DNA of 64,000 nt from the NCBI RefSeq assembly GCF_004014855.1, contig NZ_CP034930.1, positions 2,399,716 through 2,463,715 of the forward strand, read 5' to 3'. Under the pieces are notes generated by a model. It was not told the origin of the DNA. It searched no databases and worked only from the letters and a program-made list of their open reading frames with translations. This document shows positions 18,795-28,140 of this stretch, one piece after another. Each line of letters begins with the position of its first letter. The stretch's first letter is position 1. This DNA comes from Apibacter raozihei (lineage in GTDB: Bacteria > Bacteroidota > Bacteroidia > Flavobacteriales > Weeksellaceae). The translations under genes were made by a program, and so were the position numbers.

Positions 18795-20384
18795 TTATAA
18801 GGTAGATAAATTTATAACTGATTCATATTCAGATATTTCATTGTATAGAAGTTTAATAAAATCGTCTCCATATACGGCAAAATATTCTGAAAAATTAACT
18901 CTTCTTTCTTGCCAGTTCTCAGCAGGAAATAGTTCAGAATATAACTGTTCAAAATTTTTAATTAGATCATGATACTTTCGTCTTTCAGCTTTGTAAAAGC
19001 GTTTATTTATTTTATTTAATCCGTTTAATTGCTTTTTTTGTTGTGCAAGAATCATATTCTTCCATGAATCATCAGTTTTAGAAGATTCAAGAAGTAAATC
19101 GTTGAAAATAGTTGCTAATCGTTCTTCATATTTATTAAAATCAAATTTTTCTTTTGAATTTTGACACACAAGATTTTTGATTATTTTTTCTTTTGGTAAG
19201 AATAATTTTTCACTATCTAATTGATATTTATCTAATTTTTCTTTTTGATTTTCTGTTATTAAGAGAAATGAATTTCTGGGAATCAATATAGGGTAGGGCA
19301 GATCCTGATGATCAAAGTAATTTTTTAATTCCAGCCAATAGGCAATTTCGGCATTCCCTCCAACATAAGCCACATTTGGTAAAATAAGTTCTTGATAAAC
19401 AGGGCGCAAAAGTGCATTAGGACTAAATCTTTCAGGGAAGTTTTCAAGTTCTTTTAAAATTTCCTCTTGTGTAAAATTTTTACAGGTACCTAATATATAA
19501 TACTTTCCATTTGTTTCATCAATTCTATTACGTTGTTGATTTAAGTGATAAAAGAAGTTAATTTTTCTTGGGTTTACTTGTATTTTATAATCTGACTTGA
19601 TATCCTGAATGGTTTCTGTAACTAGTTGGTAAGATTTTTTTTCAACAATATCATCCTTAACAAAAGATGAAAAAAGCGATTTCAGTGATTTATTATTACC
19701 ATCAATAGATAACAAACCGTAGTTTTTAAATAATTCGTGCACAAGAACCCGGGTAGCATCAACTAGATTTTCTTCAGTAAAATATGATTTTTCAATAATT
19801 TCTCTTAACTCTTTTCCATTAGGAAAATATTTAAGTTCATTATAAAATTCTGTTAGTGTGTTTTTAAAGTTGGAATTATTAATTGAAATTTCACCTACAA
19901 AATCATTATAATCTCCATTCCACTCAATTTTTTTATTTTTAAAATAAAAATGATTTATTTCTTTAAAATCATGATCTTCAGTTGCCATCCAAAAAATGGG
20001 TACATAAAATAATTCAGATTGTTGCCTGTTCATACTTTCACAAAGCTTTATAACCTGTAATATTTTATAAATAAAATATAAGGGCCCTGTCATTAAATTA
20101 AGTTGATGACCAGTTGTAATTGTGACGGTATTTTCTAATGATAACTTATGAAGATTGTTTTTTTGTATCTCTGTTAAATCAATTTTTTTATATTGATTGA
20201 GAAGTTCTGTAACTAAAACTTTTCTGTGTTTATATTTTTCAACTTTTTCTTTACCTTGTAAAATTAAATTTTCAAAGCTTAGATTTTTATCATAAAGCGA
20301 AGAAACAGAGTTATTCCCTTGTAGGTAATCTTTGATTAATGGGGAAACTCCCGATATGTTAGTTAGATTAATTGACTTTCTCAC
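18795..20384 (-). CDS. bshC: Bacillithiol biosynthesis cysteine-adding enzyme BshC
   Basis: BshC adds cysteine to glucosaminyl-malate in the last step of bacillithiol synthesis, giving the low-molecular-weight thiol that replaces glutathione in Firmicutes and many Bacteroidota. The 529-residue protein has the BshC core: TTGHQLNLMTGPLYFIYK (the family TGQQ..GPLYT motif), VPIFWMATEDHDFKEI, and a carboxyl coiled-coil stretch. The start is GTG at 20384; it is preferred because the following residues align with the family amino terminus. bshA and bshB are not in this window. Confidence 0.93.
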   Translation of the reverse strand: MRKSINLTNISGVSPLIKDYLQGNNSVSSLYDKNLSFENLILQGKEKVEKYKHRKVLVTELLNQYKKIDLTEIQKNNLHKLSLENTVTITTGHQLNLMTGPLYFIYKILQVIKLCESMNRQQSELFYVPIFWMATEDHDFKEINHFYFKNKKIEWNGDYNDFVGEISINNSNFKNTLTEFYNELKYFPNGKELREIIEKSYFTEENLVDATRVLVHELFKNYGLLSIDGNNKSLKSLFSSFVKDDIVEKKSYQLVTETIQDIKSDYKIQVNPRKINFFYHLNQQRNRIDETNGKYYILGTCKNFTQEEILKELENFPERFSPNALLRPVYQELILPNVAYVGGNAEIAYWLELKNYFDHQDLPYPILIPRNSFLLITENQKEKLDKYQLDSEKLFLPKEKIIKNLVCQNSKEKFDFNKYEERLATIFNDLLLESSKTDDSWKNMILAQQKKQLNGLNKINKRFYKAERRKYHDLIKNFEQLYSELFPAENWQERRVNFSEYFAVYGDDFIKLLYNEISEYESVINLSTL

Positions 20385-20388
20385 AAAA

Positions 20389-20396
20389 CAAATTTA
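20389..20396 (-). promoter_or_regulatory. Possible bshC promoter -7 element, very close to the start codon
   Basis: The minus strand reads TAAATTTG, an exact consensus match, but it ends only 4 bases before the GTG start, so the transcript would be leaderless or nearly so. A chance match in AT-rich DNA is possible. Confidence 0.3.
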
Positions 20397-20493
20397 CATT
20401 AAAATCTCAGCGTTTTTTAAAATTTACATAGTTTTAAAATGATGAGTATTAAATAATATGATTAACTTTTTTTTTATTAACTTAAAACTAATG

Positions 20494-21855
20494 TCAAACC
20501 GTCATTGAAAAGAGTTTAGTTTGAGGAGCATTTTCCATCATTCGTAAATCAAAAGCCATACAAATATTTCTAATAAATGACCTTCCTTCTTCTTTGACAA
20601 AGATAGAATTATCAGTGATTTGTATAAGATGATCATCTTCAAATTCACGCAATCTATCAAATATTTCAGGAAAATCATTCAAAAATTTAGTATCGTAGTG
20701 TGTTTCAAGTAAACACATCAGATTAAGAATATGTCTTCTAATGAGTAAATCTTCATTCGTTAAAATATGACCTTTAAAAACAGGAAATTCATTAATTTCC
20801 AGTTTGGCATAATATTCTTCCAAAGTTTTTACATTTTGTGCAAAAGCATACCAGCTATCAGAAATAGATGAAACACCCAGACCTATCATCACTTGAGTAG
20901 AAGATGAGGTATAACCCATAAAATTCCTGTGAATTTTTTTATTAAGCATTGATTGATAAAGAGAATCGGTTTTTAAAGAAAAATGATCCATACCTATTTC
21001 CCAGTAACCTATTTTTTCTAATAATTCCTTTCCTTTTTCATACAGTTCACGTTTTTCTTCTCCACTAGGAAGATCTTCTTCTTTAAAACCTCTTTGTCCG
21101 ACGCCTTTAATCCAGGGAACATGAGCATAGGAATAGAAAGCAATTCTATCAGGGTGTAAGCTTTCTGTAATTTTTATAGTATTTATAACTTTATCCAGGT
21201 TTTGAAAAGGTAATCCAAAAACAAGGTCATGACTGATGCTATCATAACCAATTTCACGAGCTATTTCCGTAACTTCCTTTACATTTTCTACTGGTTGCAT
21301 TCGGTGTATCGCTTTTTGTACTTCTGGATCGTAATCCTGAACGCCGAAGCTTACCCTTCGAAAACCCAAATCATATAAAGTTTTTAAATGATCATAAGTA
21401 GTGTTGTTAGGATGACCTTCAAAACTAAATTCTTTATCTGGATGAACTATAGCTTCAGATAAAATATTTTCTAATAGAAAACGTAAATTATCTGGAGAAA
21501 AAAATGAAGGTGTTCCTCCTCCTAAGTGTATTTCTCGTATAATTGGTTTTTCTGGCAAAAGGTTAACATAAAGCATCCATTCTTTTAAAACAGCTTCTAT
21601 GTAAGGGGTTTCAACGTTGTGTTGCTTTGTAATTCTTTTATTACAGGCACAAAATGTGCATAAGCTTTCGCAAAAAGGCAAATGAAGATATAAACTAATA
21701 CCTTCTTTTGTATTACTTTCCAAAAAGGATTTTTGTAGAGAGCTAAGCCAACTTTCTATTGTAAAATTATTTTCGTTCCAGTATGGCACTGTCGGGTAAC
21801 TCGTATATCGGGGCCCGGGAACATTATATTTTTGTATTAAATTCGTATCCGTCAT
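20494..21855 (-). CDS. hemN: Oxygen-independent coproporphyrinogen III dehydrogenase
   Basis: HemN is a radical-SAM enzyme that decarboxylates coproporphyrinogen III to protoporphyrinogen IX without oxygen. The 453-residue protein has the family amino terminus NVPGPRYTSYPT and the iron-sulfur motif with Cys62, Cys66, Cys69 and the extra Cys71, the same positions as in E. coli HemN. The GGGTPSF glycine motif follows. The real HemN features separate it from the HemW haem chaperones. It is the last gene of a kdsA-HAD-hemN run (7 bases after the HAD gene). Confidence 0.96.
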   Translation of the reverse strand: MTDTNLIQKYNVPGPRYTSYPTVPYWNENNFTIESWLSSLQKSFLESNTKEGISLYLHLPFCESLCTFCACNKRITKQHNVETPYIEAVLKEWMLYVNLLPEKPIIREIHLGGGTPSFFSPDNLRFLLENILSEAIVHPDKEFSFEGHPNNTTYDHLKTLYDLGFRRVSFGVQDYDPEVQKAIHRMQPVENVKEVTEIAREIGYDSISHDLVFGLPFQNLDKVINTIKITESLHPDRIAFYSYAHVPWIKGVGQRGFKEEDLPSGEEKRELYEKGKELLEKIGYWEIGMDHFSLKTDSLYQSMLNKKIHRNFMGYTSSSTQVMIGLGVSSISDSWYAFAQNVKTLEEYYAKLEINEFPVFKGHILTNEDLLIRRHILNLMCLLETHYDTKFLNDFPEIFDRLREFEDDHLIQITDNSIFVKEEGRSFIRNICMAFDLRMMENAPQTKLFSMTV

Positions 21856-21862
21856 AATTTAT

Positions 21863-22408
21863 TTAAACCAAGGATCTCCAACCTCTTTTTTCAATATTAC
21901 GAATGTTTGTGACATTCTTCAAAGATATCAGATAAGGTAATAAGTAAGTAAGTTCTTTATCAGTGCTTTCTCCGTTAAATTCTTTTATATAAACGGCATT
22001 CCCATAATTAACACGTACTTTTTCCGGAGTATCGTCTACAATGATAGTCTTTTCAAGATTATATTTTTTACTTTTAATTTTGTAGAGCCTTTTTTCATAG
22101 ATATATCTGTCCATAAAGCTATCTCTTTTTGGAGAACATCTTGAGCGTCCCCATACAAATTCATAATTTAAAGATTCAGGTTTAATCTGATCTGCTATAT
22201 GTGAAACATAATTGTCATCAGCTGAACTCCAGATTGCAATTTTGAAATGTTCTTTTATTTCATTTAGAAAATGGCTTAAATATGGCCTTTTGTATACATA
22301 ATAAGGTTCAAAATAAAAATCAGGCTCTACATCAAGTTTTGTTTCAATAGAATGAATGAGTGTTTCATCTAAATCTAAAATTAATAAATTTGAATTCATA
22401 CCGAACAA
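21863..22408 (-). CDS. HAD-superfamily phosphatase of the NLI-interacting-factor (SCP/CTD phosphatase) type
   Basis: A 181-residue protein with the DLDET motif (Asp12 nucleophile, Asp14 acid/base), the family mark of small CTD-phosphatase-like HAD enzymes, then IAIWSSADDNYV (motif II) and KTIIVDDTPEKV (motif III/IV). These enzymes dephosphorylate phosphoserine or small substrates; the bacterial targets are unknown. A second ATG at 22399 (Met4) would also serve as start. It lies between kdsA and hemN on the same strand. A role as KDO-8-phosphate phosphatase is tempting from position, but the family differs from KdsC, so I do not assign it. Confidence 0.85.
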   Translation of the reverse strand: MFGMNSNLLILDLDETLIHSIETKLDVEPDFYFEPYYVYKRPYLSHFLNEIKEHFKIAIWSSADDNYVSHIADQIKPESLNYEFVWGRSRCSPKRDSFMDRYIYEKRLYKIKSKKYNLEKTIIVDDTPEKVRVNYGNAVYIKEFNGESTDKELTYLLPYLISLKNVTNIRNIEKRGWRSLV

Positions 22409-22447
22409 TAAATAATCGTCATAAATTAAAAATTGCTAAGCAATTAA

Positions 22448-23266
22448 TTATATGATAGCTTCTCGGATTTTTATTAACTTTTCCAATAGACTTTCAAGTA
22501 AATCTAATCTTAACATGTTGGCACCGTCGGAAAGGGCTTGGGCTGGATGGGGATGTGTTTCAATAAAAATACCGTCAGCACCTACAGCGATTCCTGCTTT
22601 AGCTATGGTTTCAATCATATCCGGACGTCCTCCTGTTACACCGGTTGTCTGGTTCGGTTGTTGCAAGGAATGCGTAACATCCAATATTACAGGAGCATAA
22701 TTACGCATAGTAGGTATACCTCTGAAATCTACTATAAGGTCATGGTAACCAAAAGAAGATCCTCTATCAATAATTGCATAGTTATCATTTCCTGAATCTT
22801 TAATTTTTTGTGCAGCAAATTGCATAGATTCGGGAGAAAGAAACTGACCTTTTTTAAGAGTAATATATTTTCCAGTTTCGGCTGCTGCAACTAATAAATC
22901 GGTTTGTCGGATTAAAAATGCAGGTATTTGTAATACATCAACATATTTAGCCGCCAGAGATGCATGCTCATTTTCATGAATATCGGTTGTTGTGGGAATA
23001 GAAAAAGTATCACCCACTTTTTTAAGAATTTCTAAAGATTTTTGTTCTCCGATTGTAGTAAAACTATCAACTCTCGATCTATTTGCCTTTTTGAAGGAAC
23101 CCTTAAAAATATAGGGTATTCCTAACTTATCCGTTATTTCAATAACTTTCCCGGCAATATCCATTGCCATTTGTTCTCCTTCTATTATACATGGACCAGC
23201 AATTAATGCAAAGTTATTTTTATCTGTATTTTTTATTTTAGGAATATTATATAAGCTGTTTTTCAT
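22448..23266 (-). CDS. kdsA: 3-deoxy-8-phosphooctulonate synthase
   Basis: KdsA condenses phosphoenolpyruvate with arabinose-5-phosphate to make KDO-8-phosphate for the inner core of LPS. The 272-residue TIM barrel shows IAGPCIIEG near the amino terminus, FKGSFKKANRS, and the HSLQQPN and THPHP loops. Cys26 in GPC is the metal-ligand position, so this is the metal-dependent class rather than the metal-free E. coli class, which has Asn there. A consensus -7 element lies 23 bases upstream. Confidence 0.96.
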   Translation of the reverse strand: MKNSLYNIPKIKNTDKNNFALIAGPCIIEGEQMAMDIAGKVIEITDKLGIPYIFKGSFKKANRSRVDSFTTIGEQKSLEILKKVGDTFSIPTTTDIHENEHASLAAKYVDVLQIPAFLIRQTDLLVAAAETGKYITLKKGQFLSPESMQFAAQKIKDSGNDNYAIIDRGSSFGYHDLIVDFRGIPTMRNYAPVILDVTHSLQQPNQTTGVTGGRPDMIETIAKAGIAVGADGIFIETHPHPAQALSDGANMLRLDLLESLLEKLIKIREAII

Positions 23267-23288
23267 ATTACAATATTACAATGAATTA

Positions 23289-23296
23289 CAAATTTA
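23289..23296 (-). promoter_or_regulatory. kdsA promoter, -7 element
   Basis: The minus strand reads TAAATTTG, an exact TAnnTTTG match, 23 bases before the ATG. Confidence 0.45.
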
Positions 23297-23360
23297 TTGT
23301 TTTTAATTTAAAAATGTATTGATAAATAAAAAGTATTAATAATAAGCCAATCAGTAAAAT

Positions 23361-24410
23361 TTATTCCTCTGATGTTCGCGTGTTGGTATAGATTCTCCAT
23401 TTATCAAGAACCTGATTCATATCTTCAGGTAGTGCCGCTTCGAAATGCATCTCTTTTTTAGATGTAGGATGTATAAATCCTAAAGTTCTTGCATGCAATG
23501 CCTGTCTGGGAAGAAGTTGAAAACAATTTTCAACAAATTGTTTATATTTAGTAAAGGTAGTTCCCTTTAAAATTATATCACCACCATATCTTGCATCGTT
23601 GAAAAGAGTATGGCCAATAGATTTCATATGAGCACGTATTTGATGAGTCCTTCCTGTTTCCAGTTGACATTCCACCCACGTCACATATCGGAATCTTTCT
23701 ATGACCTTGTAGTGAGTTACAGCATGTTTTCCTTGAGAACCATCTTTAAAAACAGCCATTTGCATACGATCTCTCAAATCTCTACCTATATGCCCAGTTA
23801 TAGTACCTTCATCTTCCTCAAAATTCCCCCAAACCAATGCATTGTAAACTCTTTTAGTAGTCTTATTAAAAAACTGCTTGGCTAAATGATTCATTGAATA
23901 CTCGTTTTTAGCAATAACTAAAAGTCCGGATGTATCTTTATCTATACGATGCACTAAGCCGGGGCGTTTGTCTAAATCTGTTTGAAAAAAGGGAAGCTGG
24001 CTGAAATGATAGGCCAGTGCATTGATCAGTGTCCCTTCAAAATTACCAAAACCGGGATGCACAACCATTCCTGGCTCTTTGTTTACCACCAGAAGATCTT
24101 CATCTTCATATATAATTGTAATAGGAATATTCTGTGGAATAATGGTAGTATCACGCGGAGGGTGTGCCAGAACAATAGAAACTTTATCGCTGGGTTTTAC
24201 CTTATAATTAGATTTTACCGGTAGATTATTAACCAATATATTTCCTGCTTTAGCAGCCTGTTGTATTTTATTTCGGGTAGCGTTTTCAATAAAGTTGATT
24301 AAATATTTATCAATTCGTACCAGACTCTGACCTTTATCAACAATTAGTTTGAAATGTTCATACAATTCATCCGTTTCATTTTCCAATGAACCATTATCTA
24401 AATCTTTCAT
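23361..24410 (-). CDS. RluA-family 23S rRNA pseudouridine synthase (RluD-like)
   Basis: A 349-residue RNA-modifying enzyme. Residues about 28-80 are an S4 RNA-binding domain (SLVRIDKYLINFI...ILVNNLPVKSNYKV). The catalytic domain has HRIDKDTSG (154-162) with the catalytic Asp157, and the GRTHQIRAHM motif. RluD acts on U1911/1915/1917 of helix 69 of 23S rRNA; S4 plus this motif fits RluD best, though RluC-type targets cannot be excluded. It starts 13 bases after the PASTA gene, a pairing common in Bacteroidota. Confidence 0.94.
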   Translation of the reverse strand: MKDLDNGSLENETDELYEHFKLIVDKGQSLVRIDKYLINFIENATRNKIQQAAKAGNILVNNLPVKSNYKVKPSDKVSIVLAHPPRDTTIIPQNIPITIIYEDEDLLVVNKEPGMVVHPGFGNFEGTLINALAYHFSQLPFFQTDLDKRPGLVHRIDKDTSGLLVIAKNEYSMNHLAKQFFNKTTKRVYNALVWGNFEEDEGTITGHIGRDLRDRMQMAVFKDGSQGKHAVTHYKVIERFRYVTWVECQLETGRTHQIRAHMKSIGHTLFNDARYGGDIILKGTTFTKYKQFVENCFQLLPRQALHARTLGFIHPTSKKEMHFEAALPEDMNQVLDKWRIYTNTRTSEE

Positions 24411-24423
24411 ATAAATTTCTTGG

Positions 24424-25452
24424 TTATTCTACAATAACTCTGTTAGGTCTTCTACTTTCTTCTTTATTTACGGAATTTGGTTTAGTATGATTTTCCGTCG
24501 GCTTAGGAAATTTATTATTTGTACTTGAACCATTTGGCTGGCTACCAGAAGAGCCTGAAGGACTTGACGGTGGAGTGGCAGGGTGTTCCTGCGTAGTAAA
24601 ATCAGGTTCATCAGGTATGCTTAATGAGTCTATAGGTTGTTCGACATAATTACGGTTAAAAGTAGCATCTAAATTTTGTATTTTAATTCTCAATTCCTCA
24701 ATAGGTCTTGAACTTAAATATAAGTCTATAGGTTGCCCCTGATCGTATACAGAAGCAGCCGCAGGCACCTGGTAATATACTCGGGTGTTGGTCTTGTCTT
24801 CTGGATCATCGTAGATAATAGAGCCTACAGAGAATAAGTTTTCAGTAATAACTCTTTTTGCTCCTTCTTCATCCATACCAATAAAACTTGGTACAGATAC
24901 ATTTTTAGCTAGGCCTTTGGCAAGCACTACTGTTAATTGTGAAAATCGGGGAAGAGTTACACCCGGTTGAATCTCTTTTCCTTTGTATAAAAGTTTTATT
25001 ACCGTATTCACTGCTAAACTAGGTTCATAGATAGTATCAGATACTTTAAGTCCTACCAGGTTAAGCTGGCTAAATGCAAGATATTTATATTTTCCAATGA
25101 TATTAGGAACAGCTACAGGTTTCCATGTTTTGGCGTTAGCTCTTATAAATATCCTTCTTCCTTTTTTAACATTTGAGCCTATAAGGGGATAAATATCTAA
25201 AATTTCATAAGGTTTATATTTAGGATCGTATTTAGATGTGTCTATTTCGTATTCCAGTGAAACTTCATCCAGTTTAATTACAGCTTGATCCAAATTTAAA
25301 TTTTTAATATTAGGAACTTCTACCTGAACTCCATGATTAGTATAGGCGTTCAACCATAAAAAAGTTCCTTGCATAAGGCCGAAAAATATTGCTACTGCAA
25401 GGATTAAACTAACCCAAAATTGCCAAGTGGCTAACAATTTGATGATTTTCAT
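24424..25452 (-). CDS. Membrane-anchored protein with three PASTA domains
   Basis: A 342-residue protein with one transmembrane helix (about 12-34), then three PASTA repeats at about 43-106, 110-182 and 186-252 (each beginning VPNI/VPNIIG/VPSFIG), and a low-complexity Pro/Ser/Gly tail (about 285-342). PASTA domains bind muropeptides or stabilise cell-wall enzymes. There is no kinase or transpeptidase domain, so it may be an accessory wall-binding or division protein. It leads the PASTA-rluD operon and is divergent from ddl. Confidence 0.9.
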   Translation of the reverse strand: MKIIKLLATWQFWVSLILAVAIFFGLMQGTFLWLNAYTNHGVQVEVPNIKNLNLDQAVIKLDEVSLEYEIDTSKYDPKYKPYEILDIYPLIGSNVKKGRRIFIRANAKTWKPVAVPNIIGKYKYLAFSQLNLVGLKVSDTIYEPSLAVNTVIKLLYKGKEIQPGVTLPRFSQLTVVLAKGLAKNVSVPSFIGMDEEGAKRVITENLFSVGSIIYDDPEDKTNTRVYYQVPAAASVYDQGQPIDLYLSSRPIEELRIKIQNLDATFNRNYVEQPIDSLSIPDEPDFTTQEHPATPPSSPSGSSGSQPNGSSTNNKFPKPTENHTKPNSVNKEESRRPNRVIVE

Positions 25453-25469
25453 ACATACTTTTTACAAAG

Positions 25470-25477
25470 CAAATATA
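25470..25477 (-). promoter_or_regulatory. Promoter -7 element for PASTA-rluD operon
   Basis: The minus strand reads TATATTTG, an exact TAnnTTTG match, 18 bases before the ATG. Confidence 0.45.
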
Positions 25478-25519
25478 TAAATAATAAAAATAATATAGTT
25501 TATTCATGAAAATATGTTT

Positions 25520-25527
25520 TACTTTTG
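25520..25527 (+). promoter_or_regulatory. Promoter -7 element for ddl-coaD operon
   Basis: TACTTTTG matches TAnnTTTG exactly. It leaves an untranslated leader of about 58 bases that holds a GC-rich inverted repeat (25535-25556). Confidence 0.45.
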
Positions 25528-25592
25528 TAGTGTGGGCTGTTAAGCTGAATTCAGCCTCATGCAACGAAAGTAGTTAATTAGCAGTACAATAT

Positions 25593-26591
25593 ATGTTAAC
25601 AGTAGGAATTGTAATGGGAGGTTACTCAGACGAAAGTGTTGTTTCCCTAAAAAGTGGTAATTATTTTTTTTCACAGATAAACAAGAATAAATATAAAGAG
25701 GTTTATCAGATACATATTTTAAAGAAAGGCTGGGAAGTAATTGTTGGGGAAAATCATTACCCTATAGATAAAGGAGATTTCAGTTTTAATTTAAATGGTA
25801 ATAAAGTACGCTTTGATGTTTTGTTGAACACAATTCATGGTACCCCCGGAGAAGATGGCTTGCTTCAAGCGTATTGGCAATTACTTGATATTCCTTATTC
25901 AGGATGCTCATTTTACAATTCTGCCCTTACATTCAATAAAAGAGATACTTTATCTGTATTGAAAAAATTTGGTGTATCTATGGCTCAATCAGTTTATTTA
26001 AACCAAGGGGAATCCATACAAGCAGAACAAATAATCAGTCAGGTAGGACTTCCATGTTTTGTTAAGCCTAACCAATCAGGTTCCAGTTTGGGAGTTTCAA
26101 AGGTAAAAAATGTTGAAGAATTTTTTCCTGCTTTAGAATTAGCCTTTAAAGAAGATCGTTCTGTCTTAATTGAAAGTTTTTTAGACGGTAGAGAAGTTCA
26201 GGTTGGTGTAATGAAATATAAAGATCAGGTGACTGTAGTAAGTACCACTGAAATAATTTCGCAAAATGAATTTTTTGATTATGAAGCAAAATATATGGGT
26301 GCTTCAGAAGAAATAACTCCAGCAAATCTTTCTGATGTACAGAATGAAAAAATTAGAGAAGCGGCTGCATTTATTTATAAGTCCTTAGATATGACGGGTT
26401 TTTCAAGGCTGGATTTTATTCTTATAGAAAATGAACCGTATTTTCTTGAAATCAATACTAATCCGGGTTGTTCGCCGGCTAGTATATTTCCGCAACAAGT
26501 AAAAGAAGCAGGATATAATTTTTCAGATCTTTTAGATAACGAAATTTCTTTAGCTATAGAAAGAGCACAAAAAATAATAAAATTTAATTAA
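25593..26591 (+). CDS. ddl: D-alanine--D-alanine ligase
   Basis: Ddl joins two D-alanines for peptidoglycan precursors. The 332-residue ATP-grasp enzyme has the amino-terminal GGYSDESVVSLKSG loop, HGTPGEDG, the ATP-grasp segment KPNQSGSSLGVSKV, and the metal-binding EINTNPG motif near the carboxyl end. Length is normal. It is coupled to coaD (4-base gap). A structured leader precedes it. Confidence 0.96.
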   Translation: MLTVGIVMGGYSDESVVSLKSGNYFFSQINKNKYKEVYQIHILKKGWEVIVGENHYPIDKGDFSFNLNGNKVRFDVLLNTIHGTPGEDGLLQAYWQLLDIPYSGCSFYNSALTFNKRDTLSVLKKFGVSMAQSVYLNQGESIQAEQIISQVGLPCFVKPNQSGSSLGVSKVKNVEEFFPALELAFKEDRSVLIESFLDGREVQVGVMKYKDQVTVVSTTEIISQNEFFDYEAKYMGASEEITPANLSDVQNEKIREAAAFIYKSLDMTGFSRLDFILIENEPYFLEINTNPGCSPASIFPQQVKEAGYNFSDLLDNEISLAIERAQKIIKFN

Positions 26592-26595
26592 AATA

Positions 26596-27060
26596 ATGAA
26601 AAGAGTTGCAGTATTTCCAGGCTCTTTTGATCCTATCACCCTCGGTCATTTCGATATTATAGAAAGAGCCGTACCCTTATTTGAGAAAATAATTGTAGCT
26701 ATAGGTAATAATTCAACCAAAAGTTATATGTTTCCTCTTGAGAAGAGAATGGAATGGATCAGAGAAACTGTAAAGAATTATCCAAACGTGGAGGTAGATT
26801 CTTTTGAAGAATTAACCATTGATTACTGTCACAGAAAACAAGCACCTTACATCATAAGAGGGCTTAGAAATCCTGCCGATTTTGAATTTGAAAAGGCAAT
26901 TGCTCATACCAATCGTACACTATCTAAAAAATCAATAGAAACCGTTTTTTTTCTGACTTCTTCCGGAAAATCCTTTATTAGTTCCAGTATTGTAAGAGAG
27001 ATAATCAAGTACAAAGGGAATTATGAAGCTTTTGTTCCTGAATCAGTCAGATTATTGTAA
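26596..27060 (+). CDS. coaD: Pantetheine-phosphate adenylyltransferase
   Basis: CoaD transfers AMP from ATP to 4-phosphopantetheine, the penultimate step of coenzyme A synthesis. The 154-residue nucleotidyltransferase has FPGSFDPITLGH with the TxGH motif at 15-18 and the carboxyl ISSSIVREI motif (the family ISSTLVRE). Length is typical. It is second in the ddl-coaD operon. Confidence 0.97.
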   Translation: MKRVAVFPGSFDPITLGHFDIIERAVPLFEKIIVAIGNNSTKSYMFPLEKRMEWIRETVKNYPNVEVDSFEELTIDYCHRKQAPYIIRGLRNPADFEFEKAIAHTNRTLSKKSIETVFFLTSSGKSFISSSIVREIIKYKGNYEAFVPESVRLL

Positions 27061-27243
27061 AATAAATAAACAGATAATTACGTAGTAAATATTTCGAAGA
27101 AACATGGCATAAATATTGTGAATTTTAAGCTTTGCTTTAGTTAAACTTAATATAAACTTAACATAAACTATTGCTAGTTAAACTTTTTTGTATTTATTTT
27201 ACGTAAATTTTTAAAAATCATTAAAAAATTAATTTAATATCAG

Positions 27244-28062
27244 ATGGAAAAACAACAATTAACTCAATCAAACACACCAGCCAGAAAAGCAGGGGGATTA
27301 AATCCTTTTATTACAATTGTTATTTTACTTGTAATAGGAGAATTAATTTATCATCTAATTTTAGGAAATTCTTCAAATTTTGAAGGAGGTACCACTGATG
27401 GTAAACCTACTACCTTTATGGGGATTATTCACAAAGGAGGTATTATTGTACCATTCTTAATTTCTTTTGTACTAATGGTACTTGTGTTTTCAATTGAAAG
27501 ATTTTTTATTATCGGGAAAGCAGAAGGAACCGGAAGCTTAACCAATTTTGTGAATCAAATCAGAAGTTTGTTAGACAAAAATCAAATCAATGAGGCAATC
27601 AGTCTATGTGACAAGCAAAAAGGCTCCATAGGAAATGTTGTTAAAGAAGGATTGATTTCATATAAGAATCTGGCAAACGATAATACTTTAGATAAAGAAC
27701 AAAAACTAGCATCATTAAGTAAAACTTTGGAAGAAGCTACTACGTTAGAGATGCCTATGTTGGAAAAGAACATGACTATTCTTGCAACGATAGCTTCCGT
27801 TGGTACTTTAGTAGCTTTAATGGGAACAGTAATAGGTATGATTAAAGCATTCTTTGCTTTAGGTGATGGAGGAGGTTCTCCGGATGCAGCAGCTTTATCA
27901 GTAGGTATTTCTGAAGCATTGGTTAATACGGCTTTAGGTATTGGAGCTTCTGCTTTAGCAATTATAACTTATAACTTTTTTACTTCAAAAATCGATACTT
28001 TAACATTCAAGATTGACGAAGTTGGTTTAAGCATTCAGCAGTCTTTTGCAGCTCACCATTAA
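27244..28062 (+). CDS. exbB: MotA/TolQ/ExbB proton channel family protein
   Basis: ExbB forms the pentameric inner-membrane channel that, with ExbD, uses the proton gradient to energise TonB. The 272-residue protein has a first helix at about 21-41, a second at about 63-88 (IIVPFLISFVLMVLVFSIERFF), and the paired carboxyl helices (about 175-205 and 215-245, GTVIGMIKAF and EALVNTALGIGASALAIITYNF), which carry the conserved pore threonines. An extra amino-terminal helix is normal in Bacteroidota. It is the first gene of exbB-exbD-exbD-tonB. Confidence 0.93.
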   Translation: MEKQQLTQSNTPARKAGGLNPFITIVILLVIGELIYHLILGNSSNFEGGTTDGKPTTFMGIIHKGGIIVPFLISFVLMVLVFSIERFFIIGKAEGTGSLTNFVNQIRSLLDKNQINEAISLCDKQKGSIGNVVKEGLISYKNLANDNTLDKEQKLASLSKTLEEATTLEMPMLEKNMTILATIASVGTLVALMGTVIGMIKAFFALGDGGGSPDAAALSVGISEALVNTALGIGASALAIITYNFFTSKIDTLTFKIDEVGLSIQQSFAAHH

Positions 28063-28140
28063 TTATTTTTTTACTTTCTATTCTTATAATAGACTTAAAA
28101 AATTAATAATAAAATTATTTTAATAATTTAAAAACTAAAA

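Noticed and set aside
21863-22408. HAD phosphatase as KdsC (KDO-8-phosphate phosphatase)
   Set aside because: It is adjacent to kdsA, but the DLDET motif and overall pattern are of the NLI/SCP type, not the KdsC type.
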